64,000 nucleotides of DNA from Neobacillus sp. PS3-40 (GTDB lineage: Bacteria > Bacillota > Bacilli > Bacillales > Cytobacillaceae). The stretch is from NCBI RefSeq assembly GCF_030915485.1, contig NZ_CP133266.1, positions 3,910,001 to 3,974,000 on the forward strand. Reading direction: 5' to 3'. Position 1 is the first letter of the stretch, and each line of letters begins with the position of its first letter. Below are positions 34,299-43,262 of this stretch, one piece after another. The position numbers and the translations under genes are program-made. The notes under the pieces were generated by a model. That model was not told the origin of the DNA. It was given only the letters and a program-made list of their open reading frames with translations, and did no database searches.

Positions 34299-34607
34299 TT
34301 ATTCTTCCATTAATTCGTGACAATAGCCGTTATTTGTAGCATAAATATCATACCATTTGTGCTCCGGGGTTTTAAACCACTCGGAGTGAGATAAATAGAT
34401 AATATGTCTTAATTTACCTTCTGCATCTAGGAAAGATTTAAAAATTTTATAATTTTCTTTTTCAAACGTTTTTTCAATATATTGTTTAATTTCTTCTCTT
34501 CCTATACTTTTTAAATATTCTATATCCTTTTTATGTAGTTCTTTCAAATCATTAATAAAAACAAATAAACATAATACCAAAAGTATATAAAGTAGTATTT
34601 GAACCAA
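34299..34607 (-). CDS. 102-aa membrane-anchored hypothetical protein
   Basis: The protein has one N-terminal helix (LLYILLVLCLFVFI) and a charged soluble part with EEIKQYIEKTFEKENYKIFKSF and a C-terminal YDIYATNNGYCHELMEE. I do not recognise it. The start is probably TTG 34607, with AGGAGGAAG nine or so bases before. It has its own terminator at 34206-34238. Confidence 0.6.
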   Translation of the reverse strand: MVQILLYILLVLCLFVFINDLKELHKKDIEYLKSIGREEIKQYIEKTFEKENYKIFKSFLDAEGKLRHIIYLSHSEWFKTPEHKWYDIYATNNGYCHELMEE

Positions 34608-35059
34608 AGCAACTTCCTCCTAAAATTTTATCGAGAGATTATTACGAACATATAAGACTCTAAAACTTGTTTCTAAAAAGTAGGCTAAATGCTGCAAATC
34701 TTGTTCCTGTCATCATCCTTTTTTTTAAAAATATATACATGAAAATTGTACATCATATTTAAAAAAGAGGTGTTACAAACATTTGAACAATAATCAACAA
34801 AATTACCATTCTCAGCTTAAAATCTATTGTAAACTTTTGCATTTCAATAATAGGTCCTCACTCATAATTTTCCGACTTCCTAAAAATGGTTCGTAGGCCA
34901 ATTTTTGGTGGGAATTTCTCGCGGTTTATGTATGCTGTGAACTATCTGTAAGGAGAAACAGTCTATGAACTTGGAATCATAAAGGAAAATCAAAGAACTA
35001 GAGGTGATGAGTAGAGGTAAGATCATTCTTAAAGTCTAAATAAAATTCGCAACAAATAG
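34608..35059. other. Gene-free AT-rich stretch
   Basis: No gene or RNA is recognised. AGTCTATGAACTTGGAATCAT near 34961-34981 looks like a worn piece of repeat E (CCTATGAATCTTGAATCTAA). Confidence 0.4.
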
Positions 35060-35112
35060 AAAGACTGGCTCAATTTAGTCAATTAGTATCGACTTTTTGA
35101 GCCAGTCTTTTG
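35060..35112 (-). terminator. Terminator of the Gly/His/Tyr-rich gene
   Basis: AAAGACTGGCTCAA (35060-35073) pairs with TTGAGCCAGTCTTT (35097-35110); a T-rich run follows on the minus strand. Confidence 0.85.
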
Positions 35113-35131
35113 AGATTAGTTTCTTATTCTA

Positions 35132-35431
35132 TTAATAATATGGATACCCTGCATATGGGTAGGGAGCTGGGTAAGGGGTTGGATATGGAACCGGATATGG
35201 GTAAGCTGCTGCTGATGATAATGCTCCAAGCGTTAGTCCTCCTAACACGCCCCCAAGAAATGGTGTGCCGAAGCCTCCATATCCATAGTGTCCCCCATAA
35301 CCGCCGTGATGACCTCCATAGTAACCACCGTGACCACCAAAACCACCAAAACCACCGTGTCCTCCGTATCCACCATGACCTCCGTAATGTCCCCCATGGT
35401 GTCCCCCGAAAGCTGGTCTTTGATTTATCAT
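35132..35431 (-). CDS. Gly/His/Tyr-rich coat-like protein
   Basis: The 99-residue product is low complexity: many GGHGG, GGYGG and GGHHGG units in the first 55 residues, a hydrophobic centre (FLGGVLGGLTLGALSSAAA) and a tail of PYP repeats (YPYPVPYPTPYPAPYPYAGYPYY). Such compositions are common in Bacillus spore coat or surface proteins, but no family motif is seen. AAAAGGAGATG precedes ATG 35431 and a strong terminator follows, so it is a real gene. The opposite-strand frames are its shadows. Confidence 0.75.
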   Translation of the reverse strand: MINQRPAFGGHHGGHYGGHGGYGGHGGFGGFGGHGGYYGGHHGGYGGHYGYGGFGTPFLGGVLGGLTLGALSSAAAYPYPVPYPTPYPAPYPYAGYPYY

Positions 35432-35644
35432 GTAAATACATCTCCTTTTTTTCAGTAAATACTTTAATTCTTATGGTATTCAAGCCTAATTTTTAGCAAA
35501 GAAGAATAGTCCTTCGTAATGTACTGTATGCATGATAAGTGTCCAATGAATGGGCGTGTGAATAAAATTTAGTCAATAACCTAAATCTAATCTATCTAGC
35601 AACATTGAAAAAAATAATAAAACTTGATCTTAATCAAGTAATAA

Positions 35645-35659
35645 TGATAATCGTTATCA
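35645..35659. promoter_or_regulatory. Fur/PerR-type box upstream of plsC
   Basis: TGATAAT-C-GTTATCA is a 7-1-7 palindrome that differs by one base from the Bacillus Fur consensus TGATAATNATTATCA. TATACT follows within two bases of it and could be the -10, so binding would block the promoter of the gene at 35760. Confidence 0.7.
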
Positions 35660-35759
35660 TATACTAAAGGATAATATCGAATCATTATGAAAAATCAAAC
35701 GAACGGAAATCAACAGGCAAATTTAATAGAGCCAAACATTAAGGTGAAAAGGGGAAAAT

Positions 35760-36461
35760 ATGCGAACTCTAATATTTCAAGGATATTTGTGGAGTTATAT
35801 TTTAAGTAAACTAAACAAAACATTTACCATAAATAGATTAAGTAAAGCTGGTAAGAACAAAGAAAAAGGTGAACTAATAAATAAGGTCGTTTTAAAATGC
35901 ACAAAAAAACTAGTTGAAATTTCAGGTGCCGAAGTATTAGTTTCAGGAACAGAAAATGTTCCTTTAAATGAACCCGTTTTGTATGTTGGGAACCATCAAT
36001 GCAATATGGATATTCCCCTTTTATATTCAACAGCACCTCAATCTATGGCATTTGTTGCAAAAAAAGAGATGGAAAAAATTCCTTTTTTGGGATATTGGAT
36101 GAAAGAGCAAGGCTGTGTGTTTATCGATAGAGGGAATGCTCGTAGTTCCTTAACAGCTATAAACCAAGCCATTGGTAATTTAAAATTAGGTCATTCAATG
36201 GCTATTTTCCCAGAAGGAACTAGAAGTAAAGGTCCACAAGTTGGAGATTTTAAATCAGGTAGTTTAAGAATTGCTATGAAAGCGGGAGTTAAAGTCATTC
36301 CTGTTTCCATTAAGGATTCTTACAAATTGATCGGGAAAAAGGGGAAAAATAAAGTTACCAAGGTCTCTTTGCATTATTCTGAACCTATTGATTCAAAAAA
36401 CTTTAAAGATACAAACGAACTAGCTGCAGAAGTCCTAGCACAAATTGAAAAACATTTGTAA
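35760..36461 (+). CDS. plsC: 1-acyl-sn-glycerol-3-phosphate acyltransferase
   Basis: The 233-residue enzyme adds the second acyl chain in phosphatidic acid synthesis at the membrane. The acyltransferase motifs are NHQCNMD (HxxxxD catalytic pair), VFIDRGN and FPEGTRSKG. The length is normal. ATG 35760 has AAAGGGGAAAAT upstream. A Fur-like box about 100 bases before the start suggests iron-linked control, which is unusual for this step and may mean a special role or that the site serves another transcript. A palindrome/terminator pair follows. Confidence 0.88.
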   Translation: MRTLIFQGYLWSYILSKLNKTFTINRLSKAGKNKEKGELINKVVLKCTKKLVEISGAEVLVSGTENVPLNEPVLYVGNHQCNMDIPLLYSTAPQSMAFVAKKEMEKIPFLGYWMKEQGCVFIDRGNARSSLTAINQAIGNLKLGHSMAIFPEGTRSKGPQVGDFKSGSLRIAMKAGVKVIPVSIKDSYKLIGKKGKNKVTKVSLHYSEPIDSKNFKDTNELAAEVLAQIEKHL

Positions 36462-36520
36462 TTAGGTCTGGCACCACTCACGGAAGGGACCTGACCCCAC
36501 ATTCACTAAAATTATAAAGT

Positions 36521-36568
36521 AAAAAAAGGTATAATTCACTCAGGCAATGAGGTACTATACCTTTTTTT
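36521..36568 (+). terminator. Rho-independent terminator
   Basis: AAAAAAAGGTATA pairs with TATACCTTTTTTT. Confidence 0.85.
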
Positions 36569-36606
36569 CATTGATTATGTTGTAGTGCAAGTTTGATTTT
36601 GACAAT

Positions 36607-36672
36607 CTGTTGATTGGAGTGGAAGGTGCGAAAGGACCGCGTTCGCTGAGCACCTGGAGCGGAAATCAACAG
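36607..36672. repeat. Dispersed Bacillus-type palindrome (CTGTTGATT ... AATCAACAG)
   Basis: Outer arms CTGTTGATT and AATCAACAG enclose an inner pair AAGGTGC/GCACCT and GC-rich centre. I recall long versions of this element, with GGAGCGGAAATCAACAGG at one end, in many Bacillus intergenic regions. Half copies occur at 24085 and 35706. Confidence 0.65.
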
Positions 36673-36769
36673 GCATGTTTAAAAGAACTTTCTAATTTAG
36701 GGGGCTTTTTCTTTACCCTCTAATGACAGGGGCGATTGATTATGGTATCCAAATTAAACTGCTATGTAG

Positions 36770-37315
36770 TCAATGCAAATTCTCTTTGGTTTGATTTGTG
36801 ATCTGGATGGTGTCTGATTCCTCAATGATTTTAAAGCATCTTTCTAATGGAGGCATATTATCTTTTAAAATGATTTCTCTTAATTGCTGTGCCTTTTGGC
36901 GTTTATTGTTAAAAGCACTTTCCTTCATATTAATAATGAATGAATGACCGAAAGTGGTTAGCACCTCTGTTTTCTGAACACCTTGTGCTTTGGTTCTAAT
37001 GACATGATAAAGATTGAACCATACACAATTTTTCTTTTTAAAAGATTTGGTTGGAAATAACCAGATGTCTTTGTTTTCATTTATTTTGATAGGGTACATC
37101 TTCATTGGACCAAGAATATGTTTGGAGCCTTGAAGTGCACCGCTGAAGCTAGAGCCATAGTTTAATAATGTCTTATCAATTTGATCGACAGGTGATTCAT
37201 TCACCACAAATGAGTTCACTCCTTCAATCACTCTTGTACAAAGGTTACCCCATTTATCATACTCTCCAGTAAACAGGACTGTATTTTCATTAATCACATG
37301 ATCATTGATCTCCAT
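36770..37315 (-). CDS. comK: Competence transcription factor ComK homologue
   Basis: The 181-residue protein aligns with ComK: a central SSFSGALQGSKHILGPMKMYPI block matching the FGSSYAGR...KPPI region, followed by DIWLFPTKS and CVWFNLYHV. ComK activates DNA-uptake genes in Bacillus. Overall similarity to B. subtilis ComK is modest, so it could be one of the two ComK paralogues seen outside the subtilis group. AAGGAGACT lies before ATG 37315. A small sigma-factor gene is divergent and 0.8 kb away. Confidence 0.87.
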   Translation of the reverse strand: MEINDHVINENTVLFTGEYDKWGNLCTRVIEGVNSFVVNESPVDQIDKTLLNYGSSFSGALQGSKHILGPMKMYPIKINENKDIWLFPTKSFKKKNCVWFNLYHVIRTKAQGVQKTEVLTTFGHSFIINMKESAFNNKRQKAQQLREIILKDNMPPLERCFKIIEESDTIQITNQTKENLH

Positions 37316-38156
37316 ATAATAGTCTCCTTATATATTGCTCTTCTAGCAATATATCCAATTTTATCTAACTGAATAAAGTGAAAGGAAGTAGCATGAACTA
37401 ATTCGACAACGACTGTGAGAATCATTTGTACAGTTTCAAAGAAATCTAGTTTGTTATGGAGCAATCTTGGAGAAGCTAATCAGAATATATAACCATAAAT
37501 TCTGCTAGCGTATAAGGGAACTACGCCTCTGTCATCGCTTTAGGGGCTCAACAATCGGCAAGTTTTCTTTATTTGCATTAATAAGACAATATGCATTTTC
37601 AAATGGAGTTAAAATGAGGTATGTCCGGAATCTTCGGTAGCAAAAGCCTATGTTCCATCGTAAGACTTGCTTTTAAAAATTTATCGGATAATTAGCCTTT
37701 TATTGGTAAAAAAGACCCATGTAATCATTCCTTCTTATTCTAGCAACAGCCTCCTTTTAGCATTCGATAAACCGTAACAGAATATTCATAATATTCTATT
37801 GACACCATTATAAACATATTAATTATGTAAAGTAAATCAATTTTTGTAAAAAAAGTAGAAATTTCCCAAATTAATTTTATCTTTATTTTTGAAACACAAT
37901 CATTTCTAGATTCTCCATTACATAGATCAAGAAAAAGCCAGATATCTAAACAGCTGTATCCCAATTAATATGGTTCGTGCATGAAATTGCTAAAAGTCGA
38001 CATCAAATGTGAATTTTGACAGTAAAAAGCGACTAATAATATCAATTTTTGCATTCAAATGTGAAAGGACGAAATTCGATGTATTCCTGTTTTCCAGGTA
38101 TGTTAAAGCTACCCGGGAATACATTGGAAAGCGCGCTATCCTGAAGGGATTCGCAA
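37316..38156. other. Gene-poor interval between comK and the sigma factor
   Basis: No convincing gene. Repeat F, about 95 bases around TAAATTCTGCTAGCGTATAA (37473-37570), is shared with 38925-39015. An inverted repeat ATGTATTCCTG ... CGGGAATACAT lies at 38079-38126, just ahead of the sigma-factor gene, and could be its operator or a leader hairpin. Confidence 0.5.
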
Positions 38157-38645
38157 GTGGAAAGCTTTGATCAATTAGCTATACAGTACAAGCCAATGAT
38201 ACACAAAATCATCCATTCACTAGGAATTTATAAAAATTTCGAAGAATTCTATCAAATTGGGTTAATTGGGCTATGGGATGCAAAAGAATGCTTTGAAGCT
38301 GAAAAAGGAGGCTTCACAAATTACGCCTATTCGTATATTAAAGGCAGGATTTTAAGTGAATTAACAAAGTCTAGTAAACTGGAAGAAAGAAATGTCTATC
38401 CGAAGGAGGAATATTGGGAAACGGTCGAAGACACCAACTTTGCACGGCCATTTGAAAAAGAAATCTTACTCACTTTTTGTGATCATTTAACTCAAAAAGA
38501 AACAACATGGGTGATAGATTCCTTCCACCATTGCTTGTCTGTAAAGGAAATCGCGAAGAAAGAGGGAGTATCGATCTCGGCAATTAAGCAGTGGCGAAAG
38601 GGAGCTGTGCAGAAATTAAGAGAGAGTCTGTTCTTTTGTGATTGA
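38157..38645 (+). CDS. Small sigma-70 family factor
   Basis: The 162-residue protein has a region 2 like that of SigH/ComX-type factors (EEFYQIGLIGLWDAKECFEAEKGGFTNYAYSYIKGRILSELTKS) and a region 4 helix-turn-helix (CLSVKEIAKKEGVSISAIKQWRKGAVQKLRESLF). Region 1 is missing. The start is GTG 38157 with GAAGGGA upstream. No anti-sigma gene is adjacent. Its nearness to comK hints at a part in competence, as with small sigma factors of staphylococci and streptococci, but this is inference. Confidence 0.8.
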   Translation: MESFDQLAIQYKPMIHKIIHSLGIYKNFEEFYQIGLIGLWDAKECFEAEKGGFTNYAYSYIKGRILSELTKSSKLEERNVYPKEEYWETVEDTNFARPFEKEILLTFCDHLTQKETTWVIDSFHHCLSVKEIAKKEGVSISAIKQWRKGAVQKLRESLFFCD

Positions 38646-38820
38646 GCGGGGATTGGCTGATTGCATTCTTGTAAGTTGGTATTCTACTGGTCCATGGCAC
38701 CGAATCTAGAAAATTAGTGTTTGACCACCACATCTGTGGAAATGAATGATCGATATTGGTGCCTGTCAAAACTCGAGTAATCTTGTTGCACCGCTAAGTT
38801 CCTATGTATGCCATTTAATC

Positions 38821-38860
38821 AAAAAAATCACTTCCGAAGTCGGGGAGTGATTTTTTCCGA
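38821..38860 (+). terminator. Rho-independent terminator
   Basis: AAAAAAATCACTTCC pairs with GGGGAGTGATTTTTT. Confidence 0.8.
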
Positions 38861-39367
38861 TTGGGGATTTAAAATACAACACTATCAATGAGTAGAAACA
38901 GAAAGCCAGAGCTATTTTTTAGCTAAGCAGAATGTATATCCATAAATTCTACTAGTGCATAAATGGCAACTACGCCTAATCATCGCCCTGAGGTGCTCGA
39001 TAATCGGTGATTTTTTAAAAAAATAGATGAGCAATTGTAGCTGCCATAATTATAGTATTAAAATTTTACGAAAAAATTTGGTGAATAGTAAATTTTTATA
39101 TTAAAAGCTTTAATACGGTACATTATTAGATTGATAACCTTTTAAAATATGCAAAAGAATCGTTGACATGATAAAAACTAAACTTTTATAATATAATTAA
39201 TTATTAGTCTATTCTAAAAATTAACATTAGACGAAGAATTTAACACTTATGTAAATTTGGAACACATATTGGAGGTGGTAATAAAGCGTAACGCCTGATA
39301 AGGGCGTTAAAGTTTGGGATAAAGGTTAGGGTTTTGAGTTTAACAAAGCAATTTTTCCTATTTTTTA
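38861..39367. other. Upstream region of amino-acid permease with repeat F copy 2
   Basis: Repeat F copy 2 (38925-39015, with TAAATTCTACTAGTGCATAA) is followed by AT-rich DNA. A hairpin TAACGCC/GGCGTTA (39289-39309) lies in the probable leader. The leader does not show the conserved pieces of a lysine riboswitch. Confidence 0.5.
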
Positions 39368-39381
39368 TGAAAGCGCTTTTA
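39368..39381. promoter_or_regulatory. cre-like site (CcpA) before the permease
   Basis: TGAAAGCGCTTTTA matches the cre consensus TGWAANCGNTNWCA at all but one fixed base. It lies 36 bases before the start codon. AATTTTCTAAAAGAA just after it (39390 region) is a weak CodY-box match. Confidence 0.6.
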
Positions 39382-39416
39382 TTACTAATAAAATTTTCTA
39401 AAAGAAGAGGTATAAC

Positions 39417-40907
39417 ATGCAAAATACTCAGTTGGACCTATCTCCAGAAACTGAACAGTCTTCAAACAAATTACAAAGAAAGTTAAAAGCACGCCATCTA
39501 ACTATGATTTCATTAGGAGGGGCAATTGGTACAGGGCTATTTCTTGGAAGCGGCCCAGCCATTCACAATGCTGGTCCTGGTGGAGCATTTGTTGCTTATA
39601 CTGTGATTGGGATTATGGTTTATTTTATCATGACAAGCCTAGGTGAACTGGCAACATTTATGCCAGTAAGTGGTGCATTTAGTACATACGCATCCCGTTT
39701 TATTGACCCATCCTTAGGTTTTGCCTTAGGCTGGAATTACTGGTACTCGTGGGCGATGACACTTGCCGCTGAACTTTCTGCATCAACAATGGTTATGAAA
39801 TTTTGGTTTCCTCACAGTTCTTCATTTTTATGGAGTTTATTGTTTTTGGTCGTCATTTTCTTACTTAACTATTTGTCTGTCAGAGGATACGGGGAAGGCG
39901 AATACTGGTTTTCCTTTATTAAAGTAGCAACGATAATTGTTTTCATTTTTGTTGGTGTGCTAATGATTTTCGGTATTATGAATGGAAAACCAATTGGTTT
40001 TAAGAACTTTACCGTTGGTGATGCTCCGTTTGCAGGTGGGATAATGGCTACTTTAGGTATCTTCATCGCAGCTGGTTTTTCCTTCCAAGGAACAGAAATA
40101 ATTGGTGTTGCAGCAGGTGAAAGTGAGGATCCAGTAAAGAACGTCCCACGTGCTATACGTAGCACTTTTTGGCGGATATTCTTATTCTATTGTCTTGCCA
40201 TTCTTGTAGTTGGATTAATTGTTCCTTATACTACTAGCAGTTTAACAAGCGATTCGGTTATGGTAAGTCCATTTACAATGGTATTTAAAAAGGTAGGACT
40301 TGCATTTGCAGCATCGTTAATGAACGCGATTATATTAACTGCGGTATTATCAGCAGGAAATTCAAGCCTTTATGTAACAAGTCGGATGATGTATGCAATG
40401 GCAAAAGATGGGCTTGCACCGCGTATTTTTGCCAAAATCAATAAACGGGGTGTTCCTGTTCCAGCTGTAATTGCAACGACGATTGTCGGGATGTTAGCGT
40501 TTTTTGCATCGTATTTCGGTGATGGCGTGGTTTATATTTGGCTAATGAATTCAGTGGGTGTTACCGGATTTATTTTTTGGCTTGGTATTGCAGCTAGTCA
40601 TTATCGTTTCCGAAAAGCTTATGTTGCCCAAGGATATTCATTGTCGGATCTTCCTTACCGTTCTAAATGGTTTCCATTCGGTCCAATCTTTGCATTTGCG
40701 CTCTGTTTTATTGTCTTAATGGCACAGAACTATCAAGCCTTTACGAGTGATCACATTGATTGGGGAAGTGTAATTGCTGCCTATCTAGGAATTCCATTAT
40801 TCCTTGTAATGTGGCTGGGTTATAAGTTTATAAAGAAAACAAAGGTAGTTCCATTGAAAGAATGCGTATTCGATTTCGATGAGCATCGAAAAGCAACAAT
40901 GAAATAA
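39417..40907 (+). CDS. Amino-acid permease, APC family (LysP-like)
   Basis: The 496-residue carrier has twelve helices and the APC hallmark KLKARHLTMISLGGAIGTGLFLGSG at the first helix, then GYGEGEYWFSFIKV and SFQGTEIIGVAAGESEDPVKNVPRAI. These fit the lysine/aromatic/GABA group; the GESEDP and DGLAPRIFAKINKRGVPVPA parts suggest LysP-like specificity, without proof. AAAGAAGAGG precedes ATG 39417. A strong terminator follows. The cre-like site upstream suggests carbon control. Confidence 0.88.
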   Translation: MQNTQLDLSPETEQSSNKLQRKLKARHLTMISLGGAIGTGLFLGSGPAIHNAGPGGAFVAYTVIGIMVYFIMTSLGELATFMPVSGAFSTYASRFIDPSLGFALGWNYWYSWAMTLAAELSASTMVMKFWFPHSSSFLWSLLFLVVIFLLNYLSVRGYGEGEYWFSFIKVATIIVFIFVGVLMIFGIMNGKPIGFKNFTVGDAPFAGGIMATLGIFIAAGFSFQGTEIIGVAAGESEDPVKNVPRAIRSTFWRIFLFYCLAILVVGLIVPYTTSSLTSDSVMVSPFTMVFKKVGLAFAASLMNAIILTAVLSAGNSSLYVTSRMMYAMAKDGLAPRIFAKINKRGVPVPAVIATTIVGMLAFFASYFGDGVVYIWLMNSVGVTGFIFWLGIAASHYRFRKAYVAQGYSLSDLPYRSKWFPFGPIFAFALCFIVLMAQNYQAFTSDHIDWGSVIAAYLGIPLFLVMWLGYKFIKKTKVVPLKECVFDFDEHRKATMK

Positions 40908-40919
40908 TAGTTCGAAAAT

Positions 40920-40968
40920 AAAGCCCTCATTTAAGGATATCCCTTAAAGAGGGCTTTGCTTTTTGAAA
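40920..40968 (+). terminator. Rho-independent terminator after permease
   Basis: AAAGCCCTC pairs with GAGGGCTTT, with an inner TTTAAGG/CCTTAAA stem, then a T-rich run. Confidence 0.85.
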
Positions 40969-41020
40969 ATAGTTGAAACACGTAAAATTTTGCGCATGGG
41001 TCTTTACATAAGATAACACG

Positions 41021-41058
41021 AAAACACAACCAGCTAATCTCCGCTAGTTGTGCCTTTT
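41021..41058 (-). terminator. Terminator downstream of glnL
   Basis: AAAACACAACCAGC and GCTAGTTGTGCCTTTT form a stem readable in both directions; it lies after the stop of the response regulator. Confidence 0.7.
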
Positions 41059-41089
41059 ATAAGCAAGAGAACCGTCCCTATGCTTCCTC

Positions 41090-42016
41090 CTATGCTTCCT
41101 CGTGCCCTTTTGCTTCCATGAATAATGCTTGGATGAATTTTTTAATGTTGATTCTTGTGTTTGTTGTGCCATTGTGAATTTTTCCTTCGAGCTCAAGCAT
41201 TTTCATTCGCACTTGGCTATAGTCAAACAATTTGGATGAATAATGTTCAAATGTTGGGTTTCCGTAATCGATTAACCCGAGTGAAGCGATGTGCTCAAGC
41301 ACTTGTTGGATCGCTCGGCGAATCCGTTGTTCACTTGCTTTTACTTCTTTCCTTTTTTCTTGGGGAGAAACGGTAGAACCGAACCTTATTTCTATTGCCC
41401 TCTCGTACAAATCTTTTAAAGGAGGGACTTCGCGAATTCTCTCTTTGTCTAGTTGATGTAAAACTGTTAAAAGATCTAACAGATCTTTTTCGCCGTTCTT
41501 ACCAATAATCCCTAGTTCCAGAAAGATTGAATTTACTGATGATAGTATGGTATTTTGTTTGCTCCGCTGAACGTTCTCCGGTGAATGTTTTTGTGTCCGA
41601 GAAGTCAAGAAGTTTAATGAATTTTGAATATCATGGAGAGATTTTTCTAGTAAAACATAATCGCGCACTTTCATAAGAACACTCACTACCTCAAGCCGGT
41701 TAATAGGCTTTGTTATATAATGTTCAACTCCAAGTGAATAGGCCTCACTAATCAAATCCTTCGTTTCAACTTGAGAGATCATAATGATTTTCCCGCGGAA
41801 CAATGGAGCTATTTCCCTAATTGTCTCAATTCCATCGCGACCTGGCATGAGCAAATCAATAAGGAGGATATCAACCTTTTGTGATGCAAGGGTATGGGGA
41901 AAGACTTCTGAGCCGTCCTCTGCTTCCCCCACAATTGTCCCCATTCCTTCGTCTTCAATAATATTTGACAGCATCCCCCTAATGGTGGCCGTATCATCAA
42001 CAATAAAAAAGTTCAC
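41090..42016 (-). CDS. glnL: Response regulator, GlnL (YcbB) family
   Basis: The ~308-residue regulator has a receiver domain (phospho-acceptor Asp in ILLIDLLMPGRDG, Lys in YITKPINR) followed by a YcbB-type C-terminal DNA-binding region with EKRKEVKASEQRIRRAIQQVLEHIASLGLIDYGNPTFEHYSSKLFDYSQVR. It matches GlnL of B. subtilis, which controls glutamine/glutamate use. GTG 42016 is chosen because GAAGAGG lies nine bases upstream; ATGs at 42022 and 42025 are too near that site. It overlaps the end of the kinase by 20 bases. The last 12 bases (GAGGAAGCATAG) are duplicated right after the stop. Confidence 0.87.
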   Translation of the reverse strand: MNFFIVDDTATIRGMLSNIIEDEGMGTIVGEAEDGSEVFPHTLASQKVDILLIDLLMPGRDGIETIREIAPLFRGKIIMISQVETKDLISEAYSLGVEHYITKPINRLEVVSVLMKVRDYVLLEKSLHDIQNSLNFLTSRTQKHSPENVQRSKQNTILSSVNSIFLELGIIGKNGEKDLLDLLTVLHQLDKERIREVPPLKDLYERAIEIRFGSTVSPQEKRKEVKASEQRIRRAIQQVLEHIASLGLIDYGNPTFEHYSSKLFDYSQVRMKMLELEGKIHNGTTNTRINIKKFIQALFMEAKGHEEA

Positions 42017-43262
42017 GATCATCATCCTCTTCAATTAAACTTGCTACCGGAAGCAGAATTTCAAAGGTGGTTCCAACTGATTCCATTGAATCAATCAGTT
42101 TAATTCTACCCCCGATATTTTCAATGACATTCTTAATGTATGACAAGCCGATTCCATTTGAGGCAATTCCGATTTGGTCATATTTTGTTGTAAAACCAGG
42201 TTCAAAAATAAATGGTTTGATTTTCGGAGAAATCCCGCATCCATTATCACTTATACTTATTTTGATCATTTCATCAGCTTTTTCAACGGTTAACACAATC
42301 TGCCCTTCCTGGATTATCGCTTCAACAGCGTTTGAGACAAGATTATTCATCAGGGAAAGGAGGATAAATGTCTGGTAATAAGGATGATTACCAGAAATAT
42401 TTACCTTGTAATCTACCGTTTTGCCTAGCATTTCTCCGTAGTTTTTATTCGAACGAGTAATAACGGCAATAATTTCTTCTATGCTAATAAAATCATCTAA
42501 TTTTTCTTTAGCCATTAATTTTGATAGACCTGCATAAATTCGCTGATTATCTTTTTTGATTTCGTGCAATTCCCCTGAAATTTTAAGTGCTGCTTGTGCA
42601 TGCTCTTGATGGTTAAGATCTTTTAAATCACGATAGAGCCTGTAGCAGGCACTTGTTAACTCCTCTGCATTTTTCATGGATTTTTTCAATTGAAACATCT
42701 CTGCGTATAAATTTGAAATTAATAGTAAGATCTGCTCGGTCCGCTTTCGCTGCTCCTCTTCAGCTAATCTTGTGTCTCTTAAGATGAGAATATTGAAAAA
42801 ACCAAGAACGAAGAAACTGCGAATAATAGCAACCATTACAATAATAAAGACGGTATAGGAAGTAATTTGCATATGGGTCGTGAAATGGCGAATGGAAGAC
42901 TCAACCAAATTGGATATGACTTCAAGCACGATACCAAGCAATCCAATAAGAAGCGGTCGTTCATTCATATTTTTAAGTTTAAAAATATAAAAAAACAAAG
43001 CAAATATAAAGTAATAAAAAAAGACAGGAAAATGGGAATTAAATGAGGTCTGGAACTGGAATGAATCAACTTGAACTCTATCCAGAAATACTCGAAAAGT
43101 AACGACCGCACTCCCAGTTAAAAATCCAGCAATAATGGGATGGATTTTGCGTGACCATAACAATGTAAAGAAAAAAACGGATGTTCCCATGCTTATTCTA
43201 AGATCGGCACCAATAAAAGGGTAGAACTTCAACTCACCAGCAGTGGGGATAGTAACCATCAT
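41997..43262 (-). CDS. glnK: Sensor histidine kinase, GlnK (YcbA) family
   Basis: The 421-residue kinase has about six helices in the first 185 residues, a linker, and an ATPase domain with N-box NLVSNAVEAI, G1 DNGCGI and G2 GIGLSYIKN. It pairs with the overlapping GlnL-type gene. The annotated ATG at 43262 falls inside the first helix; reading upstream in frame gives IRDKLLACLF just before MMVTIPTAGELKFYPF, and an ATT at 43292 with GGAAGTG before it could be the true start. The phospho-His lies near HEIKKDNQ (weakly matched). It likely senses glutamine or glutamate. Confidence 0.85.
   Translation of the reverse strand: MMVTIPTAGELKFYPFIGADLRISMGTSVFFFTLLWSRKIHPIIAGFLTGSAVVTFRVFLDRVQVDSFQFQTSFNSHFPVFFYYFIFALFFYIFKLKNMNERPLLIGLLGIVLEVISNLVESSIRHFTTHMQITSYTVFIIVMVAIIRSFFVLGFFNILILRDTRLAEEEQRKRTEQILLLISNLYAEMFQLKKSMKNAEELTSACYRLYRDLKDLNHQEHAQAALKISGELHEIKKDNQRIYAGLSKLMAKEKLDDFISIEEIIAVITRSNKNYGEMLGKTVDYKVNISGNHPYYQTFILLSLMNNLVSNAVEAIIQEGQIVLTVEKADEMIKISISDNGCGISPKIKPFIFEPGFTTKYDQIGIASNGIGLSYIKNVIENIGGRIKLIDSMESVGTTFEILLPVASLIEEDDDRELFYC

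Noticed and set aside
35110-35496. 128-codon plus-strand gene rich in His/Asn
   Set aside because: It is the complement of the Gly/His/Tyr-rich gene, which has the ribosome site and terminator.
37740-37964. 74-codon minus-strand gene
   Set aside because: No ribosome site, AT-rich chance-like composition, and no neighbour context.
39180-39410. Lysine riboswitch before the LysP-like permease
   Set aside because: Only one simple hairpin (39289-39309) is seen; the conserved L-box pieces are missing.
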